A stretch of DNA of 64,000 bases from Perognathus longimembris pacificus. Lineage: Eukaryota > Chordata > Mammalia > Rodentia > Heteromyidae. The notes below the pieces were generated by a model. The model made no database searches. It had not been told where the DNA came from and saw nothing but the letters and a program-made list of their open reading frames with translations. Where the stretch lies: positions 8,284,852-8,348,851 of the forward strand of contig NC_063173.1 of NCBI RefSeq assembly GCF_023159225.1, given 5' to 3'. Positions 35,770 to 48,189 of the stretch are shown in pieces (position 1 is the stretch's first letter; the number at the start of each line of letters is the position of its first letter). A program made the position numbers and the translations under genes.

Positions 35770-36140
35770 GTTCTCCCCCTGAAGGTCTTTGCTTCAGCTA
35801 CATCAACATCTTCCTTTGCAATTCCTCATGCCAAACACTGTAACCTCAGGTATGCCACACTGCTGTTCCTCTTGCCTAGAATATCCAGATATGTGGCCTG
35901 ATCTTTCCTGAAATGTCTCGTTTATCAGATGAACTTCCCTGAGTAATTAAAATAACAAGTCCTTAAGAAACTCTTTTACTTCCAAACCATCCTTTTACTT
36001 AATGTACTACTTAATGTCTGTCTCTAAACTAGAAATTAGAGGGGGCAGAGTTCTATTTTCTTCTTTATTATATTGCCAACAGCTTAAAACAGTGCCTCAC
36101 TTACAGTGGGTGACACATGTATTTTGAATAAACATTCATT
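35770..36140 (+). mobile_element. L2 LINE 3' end
   Basis: Shows L2 landmarks: a CTGTTCCTCTTGCCTAGAAT block, a GAACTTCCCTGAGTAA block and an AACAGTGCCTCACTTACAGT / TGAATAAACATT end. Old and non-coding. Confidence 0.6.
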
Positions 36141-36994
36141 TTAGTATGTATAAGACAGTAAGCATTTCAAGAAAGCATCTAAAATGTACTTCTTGTATGA
36201 ACTAAATCAACATTCTACAGCTATTTGTATTCCCAAAAAGTTGAAAAAAATAAGTCCAAGCCCAACACATGTAAAAAGTTTCAAGTTAAAGGATATGTAA
36301 CAAAAGTTTTCATTGCAATGCTTTTTATCAACTACAGTGTACTTTCAAATGACCACATATAAACAGAAGAATAATTCCAGAGGCTAAAAATAACACTTCG
36401 CTTATAGTGAGTAAAATGAAGAATTCGTGCTTAGGTTATAAAGCAGAGTAGAACAAATTCAAAACCAAAGTTATACTAATTCTGAAACATATTTTTCTTC
36501 ATCGTCTCCGAACTCAGTCATTCTCTCCTTGCAGTAATTTTCCCTCTGCATAACATTTCTACTGTAAAAGTAACCCAATAATTCTTCTAACCACTCAGGA
36601 AGGAAAGGAAAATATTTTCCCCACCTCTGGCTAACTCAAAGCAAGCTGCTACAAATAAAAGTCTCGCAGATTAGAATCTCAATAGCCAATGTACTTCTCT
36701 CAATCCAAGAGGTATTTCTTAGAAAGCAAAATGGCTGTACAGTGAATAGCAGTTTCCTGGCAAAGTGAAAGGGAACAACACTGACCACACAAACAAAATG
36801 TTCTTTTATCATTTAATATATTTTTCCAACAGATGTCTAAAGTACAGAAAATATATTTAATAGCAAGAGTATACATAGGAGCTTGCTGATTCTATAACCA
36901 AATTGTTAAGAATGAGGGTATTAGATCATCAGATATCATTAGATATCAGATGAGTGCTGAATTACCTGGTCACTTATTCTTTCAATTAATTATT

Positions 36995-37215
36995 TAGAGA
37001 CAGGGTTACTTTGAGTGGCTCAGGTTGGCTTCCAACTGGAAATCCTCCTACCACAGCCTCCAGAATGCTAAGACTTACAGGCATGCACCAACTTCATAAT
37101 TTAAAACAAGTCCTAAGTTTTGAGCTATTAAAAACAACAGTGGGGATGGGGCATGACTGAAGTGGCAGAGCACCTGAGCAAGTGTGAGCTCTGACCTCAA
37201 GACCCTAGTGCTTCC
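36995..37215. repeat. Reversed B1 followed by an ID-like unit
   Basis: Minus B1 at 36995-37092 (GAGACAGGGTTACTTTGAGT) and a plus ID-like unit at 37137-37215 (GCAGAGCACCTGAGCAAG). Confidence 0.5.
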
Positions 37216-37434
37216 AAAGAAAAGACAAGACAAGACGACGGGCAGCCAGAAAAATGACACAAACACAAAACAACACTGCTGTAATTCAGGGGAAATCATT
37301 GAAGTTAAAAATTAAGACAAGGTACCAGAAGATCTTATTAATGTTCTAACTATATTCCTAGAAGGCTACCAGCCTATTTCCCCAGGCTAAGTTCACCAAC
37401 TTCAAAAACCTAAGGACATTTGGGGTAAGTGAAG

Positions 37435-37685
37435 CAAACCAGCCAGTGGCATGTGCCAATTATCTAGTTATAGCCAGCTGCAGGGGAAGAAGGGATCTGG
37501 GGGCAGCAGCAGGCACACCTGCCATCCCTAGTGATATGGAGAGGCACAAGCAGGAGAATCAGAGCCCAAGTCAGCCTAAACATAAAGCAAGGTCCCATCT
37601 AGAAACAACCAACTTGAAAAGGGGCTGGAGGCATGCAAGTGGTAGCTCTCTCTGGGCAGAGTTCAATTCCCAGCACCACCAAGCA
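37435..37685 (+). repeat. B1-ID dimer
   Basis: B1-like part with an insertion, then ID (GGGGCTGGAGGCATGCAAGT ... CAATTCCCAGCACCACC). Confidence 0.55.
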
Positions 37686-38258
37686 TAAGGAAACCAAGTA
37701 ACAACTGTAAGGAAAAAAATCAGTCAGATACCACAAGTGAAAACACTATTTCCATTACTCAAGTCTCTGAAAAATAAATGGAATAAAATATGTAACAATT
37801 TATAAAAAGTAAAGACAATTCTACAATTTGATACAGTATGTTTTATTATTAGGTAATAAGCTTTTCATTCCTGTAGCTGAATAATCTTGCAAGAAGAGAT
37901 TCCCACTGCCCTAAAAATATTCAACAGTATACTGCTGTTAAGTCTTGACAAAGTTTGTTGTCTAAACAGTGATTTTAAAAACAAAAAGACATGTTAACCT
38001 GGAAAGGACTCCATCGATGCTTAAGGTTTAGGTGCTTGTAAGTGCCAGAGACAAAAACATTTCTTAAAGTTTTAAAAAATTAACAAAGAGATATACATAA
38101 CTCTAAGCACAGAAATTTCTTCAGAACATTTAAAAAGCAACAAAAAGAGTTTTATTGCAGAGACCAATATATGAGGCATTAACAGAAAACTCTTAGGACT
38201 AGGAGAATGGTTTGTGCTTCAGAAATAATTTATAAAATAAATCAAACTGCTTCACCTG

Positions 38259-38469
38259 GTATGGGAATGTGGCTTAGTGGTTGAGTGCTTACCTAGCATG
38301 CATGACACCCAAGGTTAGATTCCTCAGTACCACATACACAGAAAATGCCTGAAGTGGCGCTGTGGCTCAAGTGGTAGAGTGCTAGCCTTGAGCAAAAGAA
38401 GCTCAGGAGAGTGCTCAGGCCCTGAGGTCAAGACCCAGGATGGGCAAAAAAGAAAGAAAGAAAAGAAAA
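38259..38469 (+). repeat. IDL-Geo SINE with target-site duplication
   Basis: Flanked by TGCTTCACCTG at 38248-38258 and 38470-38480. The tail is a GAAA repeat. It faces the reversed young copy 280 bp away. Confidence 0.9.
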
Positions 38470-38750
38470 TGCTTCACCTGAAAGAACTTATGTTGTTATA
38501 TTACTAAAAGGAAATGTATAATGAATCAAATGAGTTATATCTAAGGAAACACCCACTATTTTAAAATCATATTATTTTTGCAATAATGTTTTAGTGTATA
38601 TTTTAACTTAGGAATTTCAATATTATGACAATAATTGCTTCATCTATATCCTTAACATTTGCATATTTGAATAAACAAAACTTACTTGAAGATTTGGCAC
38701 AGGAAAAAAACTGAAAGAACTGTATTAGCAACCTACAGAAAACAACTGAT

Positions 38751-38955
38751 TTTTTTTTTTTTTTTTTTGGCCAGTCCTGGGCCTTGGACTCAGGGCCTGA
38801 GCACTGTCCCTGGCTTCTTCCCGCTCAAGGCTAGCACTCTGCCACTTGAGCCACAGCGCCGCTTCTGGCCGTTTTCTGTATATGTGGTGCTGGGGAATCG
38901 AACCTAGGGCCTCGCGAGGCAGGCACTCTTGCCACTAGGCTATATCCCCAGCCCC
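38751..38955 (-). repeat. Young IDL-Geo SINE, reversed
   Basis: Carries all marks of the young subtype but lacks six bases (GATACA) between CCTCG and CGAGGCCC. An about 9-bp CTGATTTTT repeat borders it. Confidence 0.92.
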
Positions 38956-39021
38956 TGATTTTTAACATTTATATTATCCCATATTCCTGTCCTCACACTA
39001 ACATGAAATAGTGTAAATTGT

Positions 39022-39220
39022 CTTAAAGCCCTGGGTGGTTTTACACACCTGTATTGTTAGCTGCCTGGGAGGAAGTGGAGGCAGGACTGTGGATTTAGGA
39101 CAGGCAGAGCAGACTGTATCTCAAAAACAAAAGAACGAGGGTTGTGGCTGATAACTAATATTCATGAGGTCCTGGGTTCAATCAGTACTCCAGCGCCCCA
39201 CCAAAAAATTAAAAAACAAA
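39022..39220 (+). repeat. B1-ID dimer
   Basis: B1 with GGCAGAGCAGACTGTATCTC, then an eroded ID unit with TTCATGAGGTCCTGGGTTCA. Confidence 0.6.
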
Positions 39221-39810
39221 ACAAACTTAAAATGGAAAGTATTTCAAGGCTAGGACATAAGAAGCATTTCAAAAATGGGAGTGGGAGGGATTATTCTGGT
39301 TGAAGAGGAAGGAGTGAACTGAAAAATGAATACTTAAGAAAGAATTCAGATGGAGTTAGGTATACAAAGCCAACTTCTAGGATAGTTCACATTCATATTT
39401 GTATAGACTGTAGCTTCTTAAAAAGTCAAAGTTGAACATAAGTCAAACTTACGAATTTTGGAAGGACAAAGTAAACTGTTTTAGTTTACAGCTATTATGC
39501 AATTGCTCTAAAATTTTAATCAACACACAAAGCACCATTTTCACATCAGCCCAATCCACTCTCACCCAGTAGTTTTCTATAAACATAAAAAGAAGAAAAC
39601 ATCTTCACCAAAAGCAAAAACTCAAGAAAATGTTCAGAAAAACCTAATTTTATAATACTCAAAATCCTGTCACTGACTTTGCAGTTCAAGTGAGAGTCCC
39701 TTCCTAGTTTCATTATCAAAATGTTTTTAACCTTATATGAGAGCATTATCAACATAAAATAATCTGAAAGCTTTGAACTTCTAGATAATATGGTAGAGTC
39801 TGCATTCTTA

Positions 39811-39823
39811 CCACTAGATGGCA
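39811..39823 (+). promoter_or_regulatory. CTCF-like core CCACTAGATGGCA in intron 1
   Basis: Resembles the CTCF core (CCASYAGRKGGCA form). It lies in unique-looking AT-rich sequence 18 kb inside the gene. A motif match only. Confidence 0.3.
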
Positions 39824-40181
39824 TACTGAACAGTGAACAATAATAGGACTCTGCCAAGAAGAGTGCTGTTCAGTCTCATCTACAAAGCAGTTCCTTAATT
39901 TTGAGCTTATTTAGGATTCCATTTTAGCATGCTAACATGATTATTTCCAAAGCTAGAGACCTTCATCTCAGCCAAAATTACAAACAAGAATCTTAGGACT
40001 AAGGAAACAAATAAGCCCTAGCTGAATAATTATTTCTATACTAATTTTCAATTCGTCAGAAAATGCAAGATACTAAAAACAACAGAAAATACATCACTTA
40101 ATGTAAGAATCGAAAATATTTATTTAAGCTGGATAAGGAAACAATAAAAGCATTACAATTCTCTAAAATAAGAAAAGTAAT

Positions 40182-40395
40182 AGCTGTGCTAGTGGCTCAT
40201 CCCTGTAATCCTAGCTACTCAGGAGGCTGAGATCTGAGGATCAAGGCTCGAATCCAGCCTGGGCAGAAACATCTATGAGACTCTTATCTCTAATTAACCA
40301 CACACCAAAAAAGCCGTAGAGCACTAGCCTTGAGCAAAAGAACTCAGGGACAGCTCCCAGGCCCTGAGTTCAAGCCCCATGAAAAAAACAAAAAA
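40182..40395 (+). repeat. B1-like/Geo SINE with internal deletion
   Basis: Head is nearly intact (CTACTCAGGAGGCTGAGATC); about 30 bp are missing at the start of Geo. Confidence 0.8.
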
Positions 40396-40743
40396 CAAGC
40401 AAGCAAGCTAGCAATCAAGGAAGATCCATCTAACAAACACAAGGTGTTTGCGTTCTCTTCTTTGCAGATTTGAAGTTTCAGAATCACAATCTCACCAGTC
40501 AAGAAAACATTAAATATCAGGTAATTTAAGAGCAAAGTTTATGTGCCAAAATAGATTTTGTATTAGTAAGAATCTGCTAGCAGCTATTATTAACCCAATT
40601 AGGAGTGTTATCAGGATTCTCATGACAGTCTACTACTATAATCGGAAACACAAAAACCCGACTTCCTAAGCAAAGTTAACTGAGTACTTCTCTTTCTTCC
40701 ACTGAAACTGCAAATCACTCTAAGTCCCAAAAAGTTGAGGACA

Positions 40744-40954
40744 GGGCTGGGGATATGGCCTAGTGGCAAGAGTGCTTGCCTCGTATACTTGAAGCCCTGG
40801 GTTCGATTCCCCAGCACCACATATACAGAAAATTGCCAGAAGGGGCGCTGTGGCTCAAGTGGCAGAGTGCTAGCCTTGAGCAAAAAGAAGCCAGGGACAG
40901 TGCTCAGGCCCTGAGTCCAAGCCCCAGGACTGGCCAAAAAAAAAAAAAAAGGTG
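40744..40954 (+). repeat. IDL-Geo SINE
   Basis: Full dimer, with imperfect direct repeats of about ten bases (TGAGGACAG) on both sides. Confidence 0.9.
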
Positions 40955-41282
40955 AGGACAGAAAAAATTTAATTCCAACAAGACAAGGAAAGGGAAACCA
41001 AAGTTTTGAGAGAATCTAAAGCAAATGTAGATTAAGAGTATTACAAAGGTAGGGGGAAAAAAATTACCTCAAGAGATTAAAGAAATTGGTACTAAACCTG
41101 AAGAAAAGTATACACTGGTTATGAATGATTAAGTGTGCTGGGTTGTTTTGAAGTCTTAGTTCATACCTGTTGACTCAGTGTAGAATTCCTTAAAAATGAT
41201 CCCAATTTGAACTATAAATTATGTCACTGTAGTAAAGTGACCTAATAAAATTTTATATAGATAAGGAAATAATATACTACCA

Positions 41283-41612
41283 CCAGGCGACCACAGTGGT
41301 GGCTTACTTCTATAATCCCAGCATTAAGGAGACAAGGCAAGAAGGCTACATAGGCCTTGTCTCCAAACTCATCCCCCCTGCAAAATTTAAAAATATTTAA
41401 TGTGGCTCACACCTATAATCCTATCTACTCAGGAGGCTGATATACAGCCCAGACAGGAAAAGTCCATGAGACTTTTAGCTCCAATTAACCACCAAAGAAC
41501 TGTTAGTAGAGATGTAGCTCAAGTGACAGAATATTTGTTTCGAGTAAAAAAAAAAAGTCAGGGACAGTGTCCAAGCCCTGAGCTCAAGCACCAGGACCAG
41601 CACATACCCAAA
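41283..41612 (+). repeat. B1 followed by a B1-like/Geo SINE
   Basis: B1 at 41283-41395 and a second SINE at 41399-41612, joined by an A-rich linker. Confidence 0.65.
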
Positions 41613-42544
41613 AGATGAAGGCAAATTCTCAAGACTCTTCTTTCTACTTTTATCTTGCACCATATATGGCAGTGTCTTGTGCTCATGTGATGGGTGTAAA
41701 TATTTGTGGATTCTGATCTGAAACAAAAGGCTATTTCTTCATTTGTAAGATTGGGGTGGGGTGTGTGTGTGTGTGATTATTAGGCAAAAACTCCTTCCTG
41801 TAGCTAGGTTAGTATTGTTCACTAACAGCCATGCTTTTATCTTAAAGGTAAATAGGAACTCAAAATAATTTTTTCTGTCTAGTCAGGGAGAATAATGGTT
41901 GCATTTAGTTTCCCTGCCCATCTTTCACTCAGAAAACAGAAGTCCTTTTCCATGTCCCCAGAGTAATTAGAACAATGAGAATCTTTGAATCTTTATATTT
42001 ACCTTGTAAATCTCAGTTAAGAACAAACAAAAATCCTGCTTACTCTATATATATCCACTGTATCATAAAACTGACCCAGCAGAGTCTTAGGAGGCAGGAA
42101 TATGATGCATTGAACAAAGATCCTGCTGTCATGGAGTTTATGTAGTAGTAAATGAACAAATACATGCCAGATGGAGGAAATTGCTAAAGACTTCTGAGCA
42201 GTTAGAAAAAAATAGGAGAATGTGTTTGGAAGTTTGTATTTATACATAATAACCAGAAAGTGAGTCCCAGATAAAGAGACTTAAGAATTATGACAACAGT
42301 ATGAGCATGTCACCAGTGGTCAAGAGTCTTTGGGCGCTGAACTGGTGTTCAACTATCACCTTCCACACAGCAGGGAACTGTGGTGTCATTTCATTCATTC
42401 TACATCTGTTTCTTCAGTCTTGCCAAACCAGTCACGTGAAACAGAATCTTCTCTAACTTTACAAAGCTTCTAGTTTTAGGCAGATGGTAGTAAAAAGTAG
42501 AAATCTCAATGTTCACCACACAATTCACAATCAAAACAACACGT

Positions 42545-42690
42545 GAAGTTAGGCGTGGTGGCACACAAATCTATAATCCTAGCTTCAGGAGGCTAGCAAA
42601 GGGGATGTGAAGTATTTTAGAGCAGCCTTGGTTACAAAGCAGAATGTGGACTCAAAAACGGGGAAAATGGGCTAAGAAAAGGGGGGAAAT
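42545..42690 (+). repeat. B1 with ID-like remnant
   Basis: Begins AAGTTAGGCGTGGTGGCACA; a short ID-like stub follows the A-rich middle. Confidence 0.55.
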
Positions 42691-42764
42691 GACAGATGTA
42701 GCTAGAAACCAATCTACATGGCTTTTAGTTTTGAAATAATGCTATTTTAGTGCAATCACTATAA

Positions 42765-42890
42765 GCTAGTCAAGAAACTCCGTGAGATTCCCTTTCCAAT
42801 TAACTAGGAGCAAAAAAAAAAAGCCTGACTGGAAGCATGGCTCAAATGGAAGTACTAGCTGGCCATGAGTTCAAGCCAGCATGCACACAC
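42765..42890 (+). repeat. 5'-truncated B1-like/Geo SINE
   Basis: Starts within the head (GTCAAGAAACTCCGTGAGAT) and continues into an eroded Geo half. Confidence 0.6.
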
Positions 42891-43164
42891 AAATCAATTC
42901 AGTAGTAACTTTCAATGTAAGCCTTTAATTTCCATAAGAAATAATCACTATCATAATTCTACAAAAGGGAATAACCGCCAACACACAAAAAAACTCTATC
43001 TTCCCACATTTCATAATCATATTGCTGATTATATATGAAAAATAATTAAATAACTATATATTGAAATAATTTCATTTCCTCAAATATTGCTGTAGACATA
43101 AATAATAAAAATACTTTCTAACACAGAAATCTATCTTAAAAGATGTCAAAATTAAACTAAAGGT

Positions 43165-43405
43165 GCTACTTTTTGGTGACTGTTCTGGTGTTTGAACTCA
43201 GAGCCTGGACACTATCACTGACTGAACTGTTTTGCCAAAGCTAGCATGCTAGCATTTGACCATACCTCTACTTTTGCCTTTTTGGTAGTTTACTGTAGAT
43301 AAGAGTCTCACGGATTTTCCTGACAGGACTGGCTTCAAATCATGATCTTCAGACCTCACCCTCCTGAGTAGCTAGAAGTATAAGCATGAGCTAGTGGTGT
43401 CTGGC
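43165..43405 (-). repeat. B1-like/Geo dimeric SINE
   Basis: Reversed dimer ending GCATGAGCTAGTGGTGTCTG. Confidence 0.75.
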
Positions 43406-43541
43406 AGATGTTTTCTTTTTTAAACATACCAGTAACTTGAAAGAAAAAAAATCTATCAATCTAAATATAAAAATGCAAACTCTATTGTTGACGTTATATG
43501 TAAAGACCTAGGTGAATTTCCTTTGGCGTATGCCACGTGGC

Positions 43542-43612
43542 TACTGTATATGTATATGTACACTGTATATGTATATGTATACTGTATATGTATATGTACA
43601 CTGTGTATTGTA
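43542..43612 (+). repeat. ACTGTATATGTATATGTA tandem repeat
   Basis: About four imperfect units of 18-20 bp with alternating TATA and GTAT steps. Confidence 0.75.
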
Positions 43613-44762
43613 TATATGACTACCTGATCTACGGAAGGGAAAGAAAAATGGTGTAAGATATCACAAGAAATGTACACACTGCCCTATTATGTAACTGTAC
43701 CCCTTTTGCACAACACGTCAAAAAAATTTAATTAACAAATTTTAAAAAATAAATATAAAAATGCAAGCTTTGGCTATCAAAAAAGTATATTTGTTGATCT
43801 GAACTAAGAGTCCTCTGAGGTCTTTATGAAGGATAAACCTGCATAGGCTGTTGTGAGTTTAAAAAAAAAATAGAAAACCAGCCATAAATAAATGAATCAG
43901 GCAAGCATGAGGCCCTGAGTTCAAGTCCCATTACTAGCACAAAAAGAAAAGAAAGAGAGGGGGAGGGGAGAGGGAAGGGGAGCACTGCAGGAGAATGGAA
44001 CTATTTAATTACAAGTACCACCTATGGCTTGGCAGGTATAGCCCAGCTGTCTGCTTAGGAAAGGGAGACAGAACAGGAGATCTTTCCTCTCTCATGGAAC
44101 AAAGTCAACATGATGACCAAAGCAAAAAATAAGACAGAAGAAAACTCACACCTTCTGCTGAATATTTTTTCTCCTAAAACACACAAATCCATGCCAACTG
44201 CTCCTGCCAATGACCAGACTGTATACAGTTCAAATTGTTTTTCATGTCATGATAACAAACTAGTATGCATATGATGGAGAAGACCCAAAAGCTCAGAGCA
44301 ATTGTTTCAGTCATAATTTCCAAAGCCAAGAACTAAAGGGCTAAAGAAGCACAAATACAGTGCCACAGAATAGCTGAGAACGGAAACAATTAGAAAACAG
44401 CGAATCCGAAAAATGGATTTTCCTCCAGTCATACAGGGCTAGGCCAGTACCTGTATTTCAATTAGGGGCTTTTCCTTCTTCAAGCCTTTGACCAATTTCC
44501 TCAAGAAGGGTACACAGTTGTTTCCAGATGCAACCTCACTTATAGAAAAGACTAGTTCTCTAATTTTCCTGACTATACCGTTCTCTATAAGTTCTCTTTG
44601 GGTTAAAATTCCTTAAAATTTTAGGTAGTGATGAAGAACCTTGAAATCAGGCAACCTGGAGGACTTTTAACCCAGAGAACTTTTAGAGAATGGTCCACAC
44701 CTGTAATCTCAGCATCAGGGAAGTCTGAGGCCAGCCTGAGATACATATAATGAAACCCAAGC

Positions 44763-45474
44763 AGATGCTAAATATCACTATCATTAGTGAACTACAAGCC
44801 AAAATTGCATTGAGATATACTTCATACCCACTAGGATGACTTTAAAAAACAAAAAGGGCATTGATAATAACAAGTATTACTAAGAATATGGAGAAACAAA
44901 AGCTTCATACATTGCTAGTGGGGATGTAAAATATAAAAATAGTACAGCTACTATGGGAAGGTTTGGTAAAACTAAAAATTTACAACCCAGCAGTTACTGA
45001 TAGGAATATACCTAAGAGAACTAAACTTGCTCACACACAAAAAAAAAGTGTACACAAATATTCACAGTACTGGTGTTCTCAGCCAAAAAGAAATGTGATC
45101 TATCCATATAGGAACACTACTCAGCTACAAAGAAAAGAATTGAGTACTATTACATGCTATAGCAAGGAAAAGCCTTAAAAAGATATCTAAGTTAACAACT
45201 CCAGAAATAGGCATATATTATAGGATTTTATTTTTAGGAATATCCCGAATAGTAAAATCTACAGACAAAGAAAAAAATAGATTCATAGTCGCACAAAGAG
45301 TAGAGAAAAGACTGGAAATGACTATTCACAGATAATGAATTTCTTTTTTAGGGAAAGGAAAATGTTGTAGATGATAGTTACACACCATGTTACGAATACA
45401 GTAAACTCCAATGAACTACATATACTTAGTAAGAATTCAGTTTTACATGAGCTATGCTTCAATTTACAGTTTGT
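44763..45474 (+). mobile_element. Old L1 fragment (3' part)
   Basis: L1 words such as ATACTTCATACCCACTAGGA and ATGTAAAATATAAAAATAGT in order. Full of stops and indels; antisense to PICALM. Preceded by a B1 stub at about 44690-44760. Confidence 0.65.
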
Positions 45475-45475
45475 A

Positions 45476-45615
45476 GTCAGGCATGGTGGTACCTATCTGC
45501 AATCCCAGAAATGAGGAGGATGAGGCAGAAAGATGATGAGTTTCTGGACAATTTGGATTACACAGTAAGACTGTCTCAAAAAAATAGTAAAAAAAAAAAA
45601 AAGTTTAAATTTTAA
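45476..45615 (+). repeat. B1 SINE
   Basis: GTCAGGCATGGTGGTACCTA through TGTCTCAAAAAAATAG and an A tail; inserted at the L1 end. Confidence 0.7.
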
Positions 45616-45935
45616 ACACACACACAAGATATATGGTTGGGGCACATTGGCTCCTACACACAATCCCCTCCCCCCCTCCTATCACAGAAGTTGTGCTGGT
45701 GGTTTCATATAGGTTAACTGCTGTTTTAAATTATATAATACAAGGCACAAATCAAATTTTTGCAAATGAATCTTTTAAGTAAATCAAAAGGGCTCAACTA
45801 TCTTCCCCAGAGGAAATTCCATCACTGCCTTTTTGATATTATGTTACATTTTTTATGTTAGGTGTTTTAAAATACAGTACACTTGTATTTAAACATCCCA
45901 AGATAGCTAATTCTAGTTCCAGCACATAAATGCGC

Positions 45936-45937
45936 AA

Positions 45938-45980
<43 letters not shown>
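45936..45980 (+). repeat. (CA)n microsatellite
   Basis: About 20 CA units after a short GCGCAAGCGC stretch. Confidence 0.9.
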
Positions 45981-45981
<1 letters not shown>

Positions 45982-46542
45982 TATTCTCAGACCTCAGTCA
46001 CATGAACTCAATTAGCAGTAGAAAGTAGAAAGTAGAGAGTAAGATATAGCAACTGAGTATCCTGTGTGAAGTCACCTGAAAAGTACACCTGCAATCTTTG
46101 GTGAGGGAAGCAGTTTGGAAAGCATGCCTAGCCATTATTTGTAAGAAATGCACTTGCATGACAGTATTAGGGCCCCTAGGATGATTCCAAGTAGTAAGTT
46201 AATGGTACAATACATGCACCTTCCTAGAATCACTGCTAGGATTTCAAGTGTTCAGAGAAAATTTTCAATGCTTTTCCATCAGCCCTCGGTATCAACTCAA
46301 GAGTCTAAATTTAGTGATCATACTTTCACTACCATCACTACATCCCAATTCTTGCTTCAGACTTCACAAGGCTTCCTTCTAAAGTAGTCACTTTTCTTTT
46401 ACATTTTAATCATCTGTTAAGTGTACTTTATCCTTTTATACATCAAACATAAACCTGCCAGAGTCACACTCTGTGGAATGGCTGAAGGAAACACCTCTGC
46501 GAAACATCTCAAATCTGCTTCTAGTTCTCTGCTCATTTTTTC

Positions 46543-46760
46543 TTTTGGTGTCAGTACTGGGTCTTGCACTCAGGGCCTCACATTCTTGCTTAGATTTTTC
46601 CACTCAAAGCTGATGCTCCTACCTCCTGAGCCAGGCCTCCATTTGTGTACCTTTGTGCCGATTAACTGGAGAAAGGAGCCTGGCTTTGAACAACAATCAT
46701 CAAATTTCAGTCTCCTCTAAATTGCTAGGGATTACAGTCATGATCCCCTCGTGCCAGGTT
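46543..46760 (-). repeat. B1-like/Geo dimeric SINE
   Basis: Reversed and moderately diverged (GTACTGGGTCTTGCACTCAG). Confidence 0.7.
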
Positions 46761-46924
46761 AAATTTTTGAAACTGCATTTCTTTCAAAAGCAAACACTTG
46801 AATATAGTGCTCAAATTGAGCTTTATAATGGAAACTTTTACTCTAACAATGTTTGCAAAACACTAGTCAATATCCAGAGAATTATGAAACAGATATGTCT
46901 TATCAATGTTGGTGACTGATTTCA

Positions 46925-47035
46925 CGTGTGTGTATGGTGTGCGTGTGTGTCTGAGACAGGGACTCAAACTTGGTATGTGCTGTTTCCACCTACAAGTTAG
47001 TGCTCTACCACCTGAGCCACTCCTCCAACTCCTGA
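46925..47035 (-). repeat. ID-like monomer with TG tract
   Basis: Reversed ID (GTGCTCTACCACCTGAGCCA) with GTGTGT repeats where its tail would be. Confidence 0.6.
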
Positions 47036-47937
47036 TTTTGCATTTGAACATATACTAGCTAATTATGATTTACAACTAATATGACTGCTGGGAAAAATAA
47101 TCTTAATATCTGCTGAAATATATCCCTACATTATTTCTAGAAATTGTTCATGGAGTGCCCTGAACTGTGAATGCACATTATGTATGCTCATTTATTACTT
47201 ACTGAGCAAGACAAGGAGAGACAAGACAAAACACAAAACAAGCAAGTTCCTGTATTACAAGGAGAAAATAAACTGTGTGTGACACTAACCACAACTTAAT
47301 GACATTAGAAATGCTATGAAGGTAATAATGTTGGATTGATAGACATGAGAAAAGTAGTAACATTTTAAAATGAGGCTACATTATAACATGAATGTCAATG
47401 AAGTCAATACAATTTAAAGGAAGTAGGAGGGCTAGCGGTGTACCTAAATGTTTGCCTAGAATGTGAAAGACACAAGCAGACACAAAAAAGTATGAGAAAA
47501 AAAAGAGTTGGGAGCAGAAAAGAAAAGGGAATAATCTATTTTGACAAAATAGCAGGGAAGATATGCTGTAGACAAGGGTAGTGTATGCAAGGGTGTACAC
47601 TACTTTAACAGTAAGTAACTTATTCGCATAATGGGTACCTAACACCTGCCTAGTCTTCATCACGAAAAGGGATAGTGTTGGAAGAAATGGGAGGGAAAGA
47701 GGAATGTCAAATAGATCAAGAGTTCTGAGTTAAGGACAGATTTTATTAAGGCCTTTGGGAAATAAATTTTAGGTACTGCTGTTTAGTTTTTTATCTCAGT
47801 TTTCACTGTTCCAAGTAACATTCTACACTCCTTACAATCTACTTAACAATTCAATGACATAATCAAAAGATTATGCCACATCTTTTGCTGCCAATGGTTC
47901 TCTTCTAATGGTGAATCACTGTTAACTATCAAACTCA

Positions 47938-48125
47938 AGGCCAGGTATGGTGGCACATGCCGGAAATGTCAGCTACTAGAGAAGCAAAGGCAGGAGGATT
48001 CAAATGGAGGCCATCTCCACGAAGTTGAGATCCTACCTCAAAAGACAAATAGAAACAAAAGGGCTGGAGGTGTGACTCAAAGGAAGAAATCACACAGCAC
48101 ACCCAAGACTTTGAGGCTTCAGAAG
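47938..48125 (+). repeat. B1-ID dimer
   Basis: B1 (GGCCAGGTATGGTGGCACAT) followed by ID-like AAGGGCTGGAGGTGTGACTC. Confidence 0.6.
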
Positions 48126-48189
48126 ATTTAAGTTAGGTCCGCTCTTCTTCAGTACAATTTCTGGTCTCAGAAAAAAACTCTTAAAAAAT

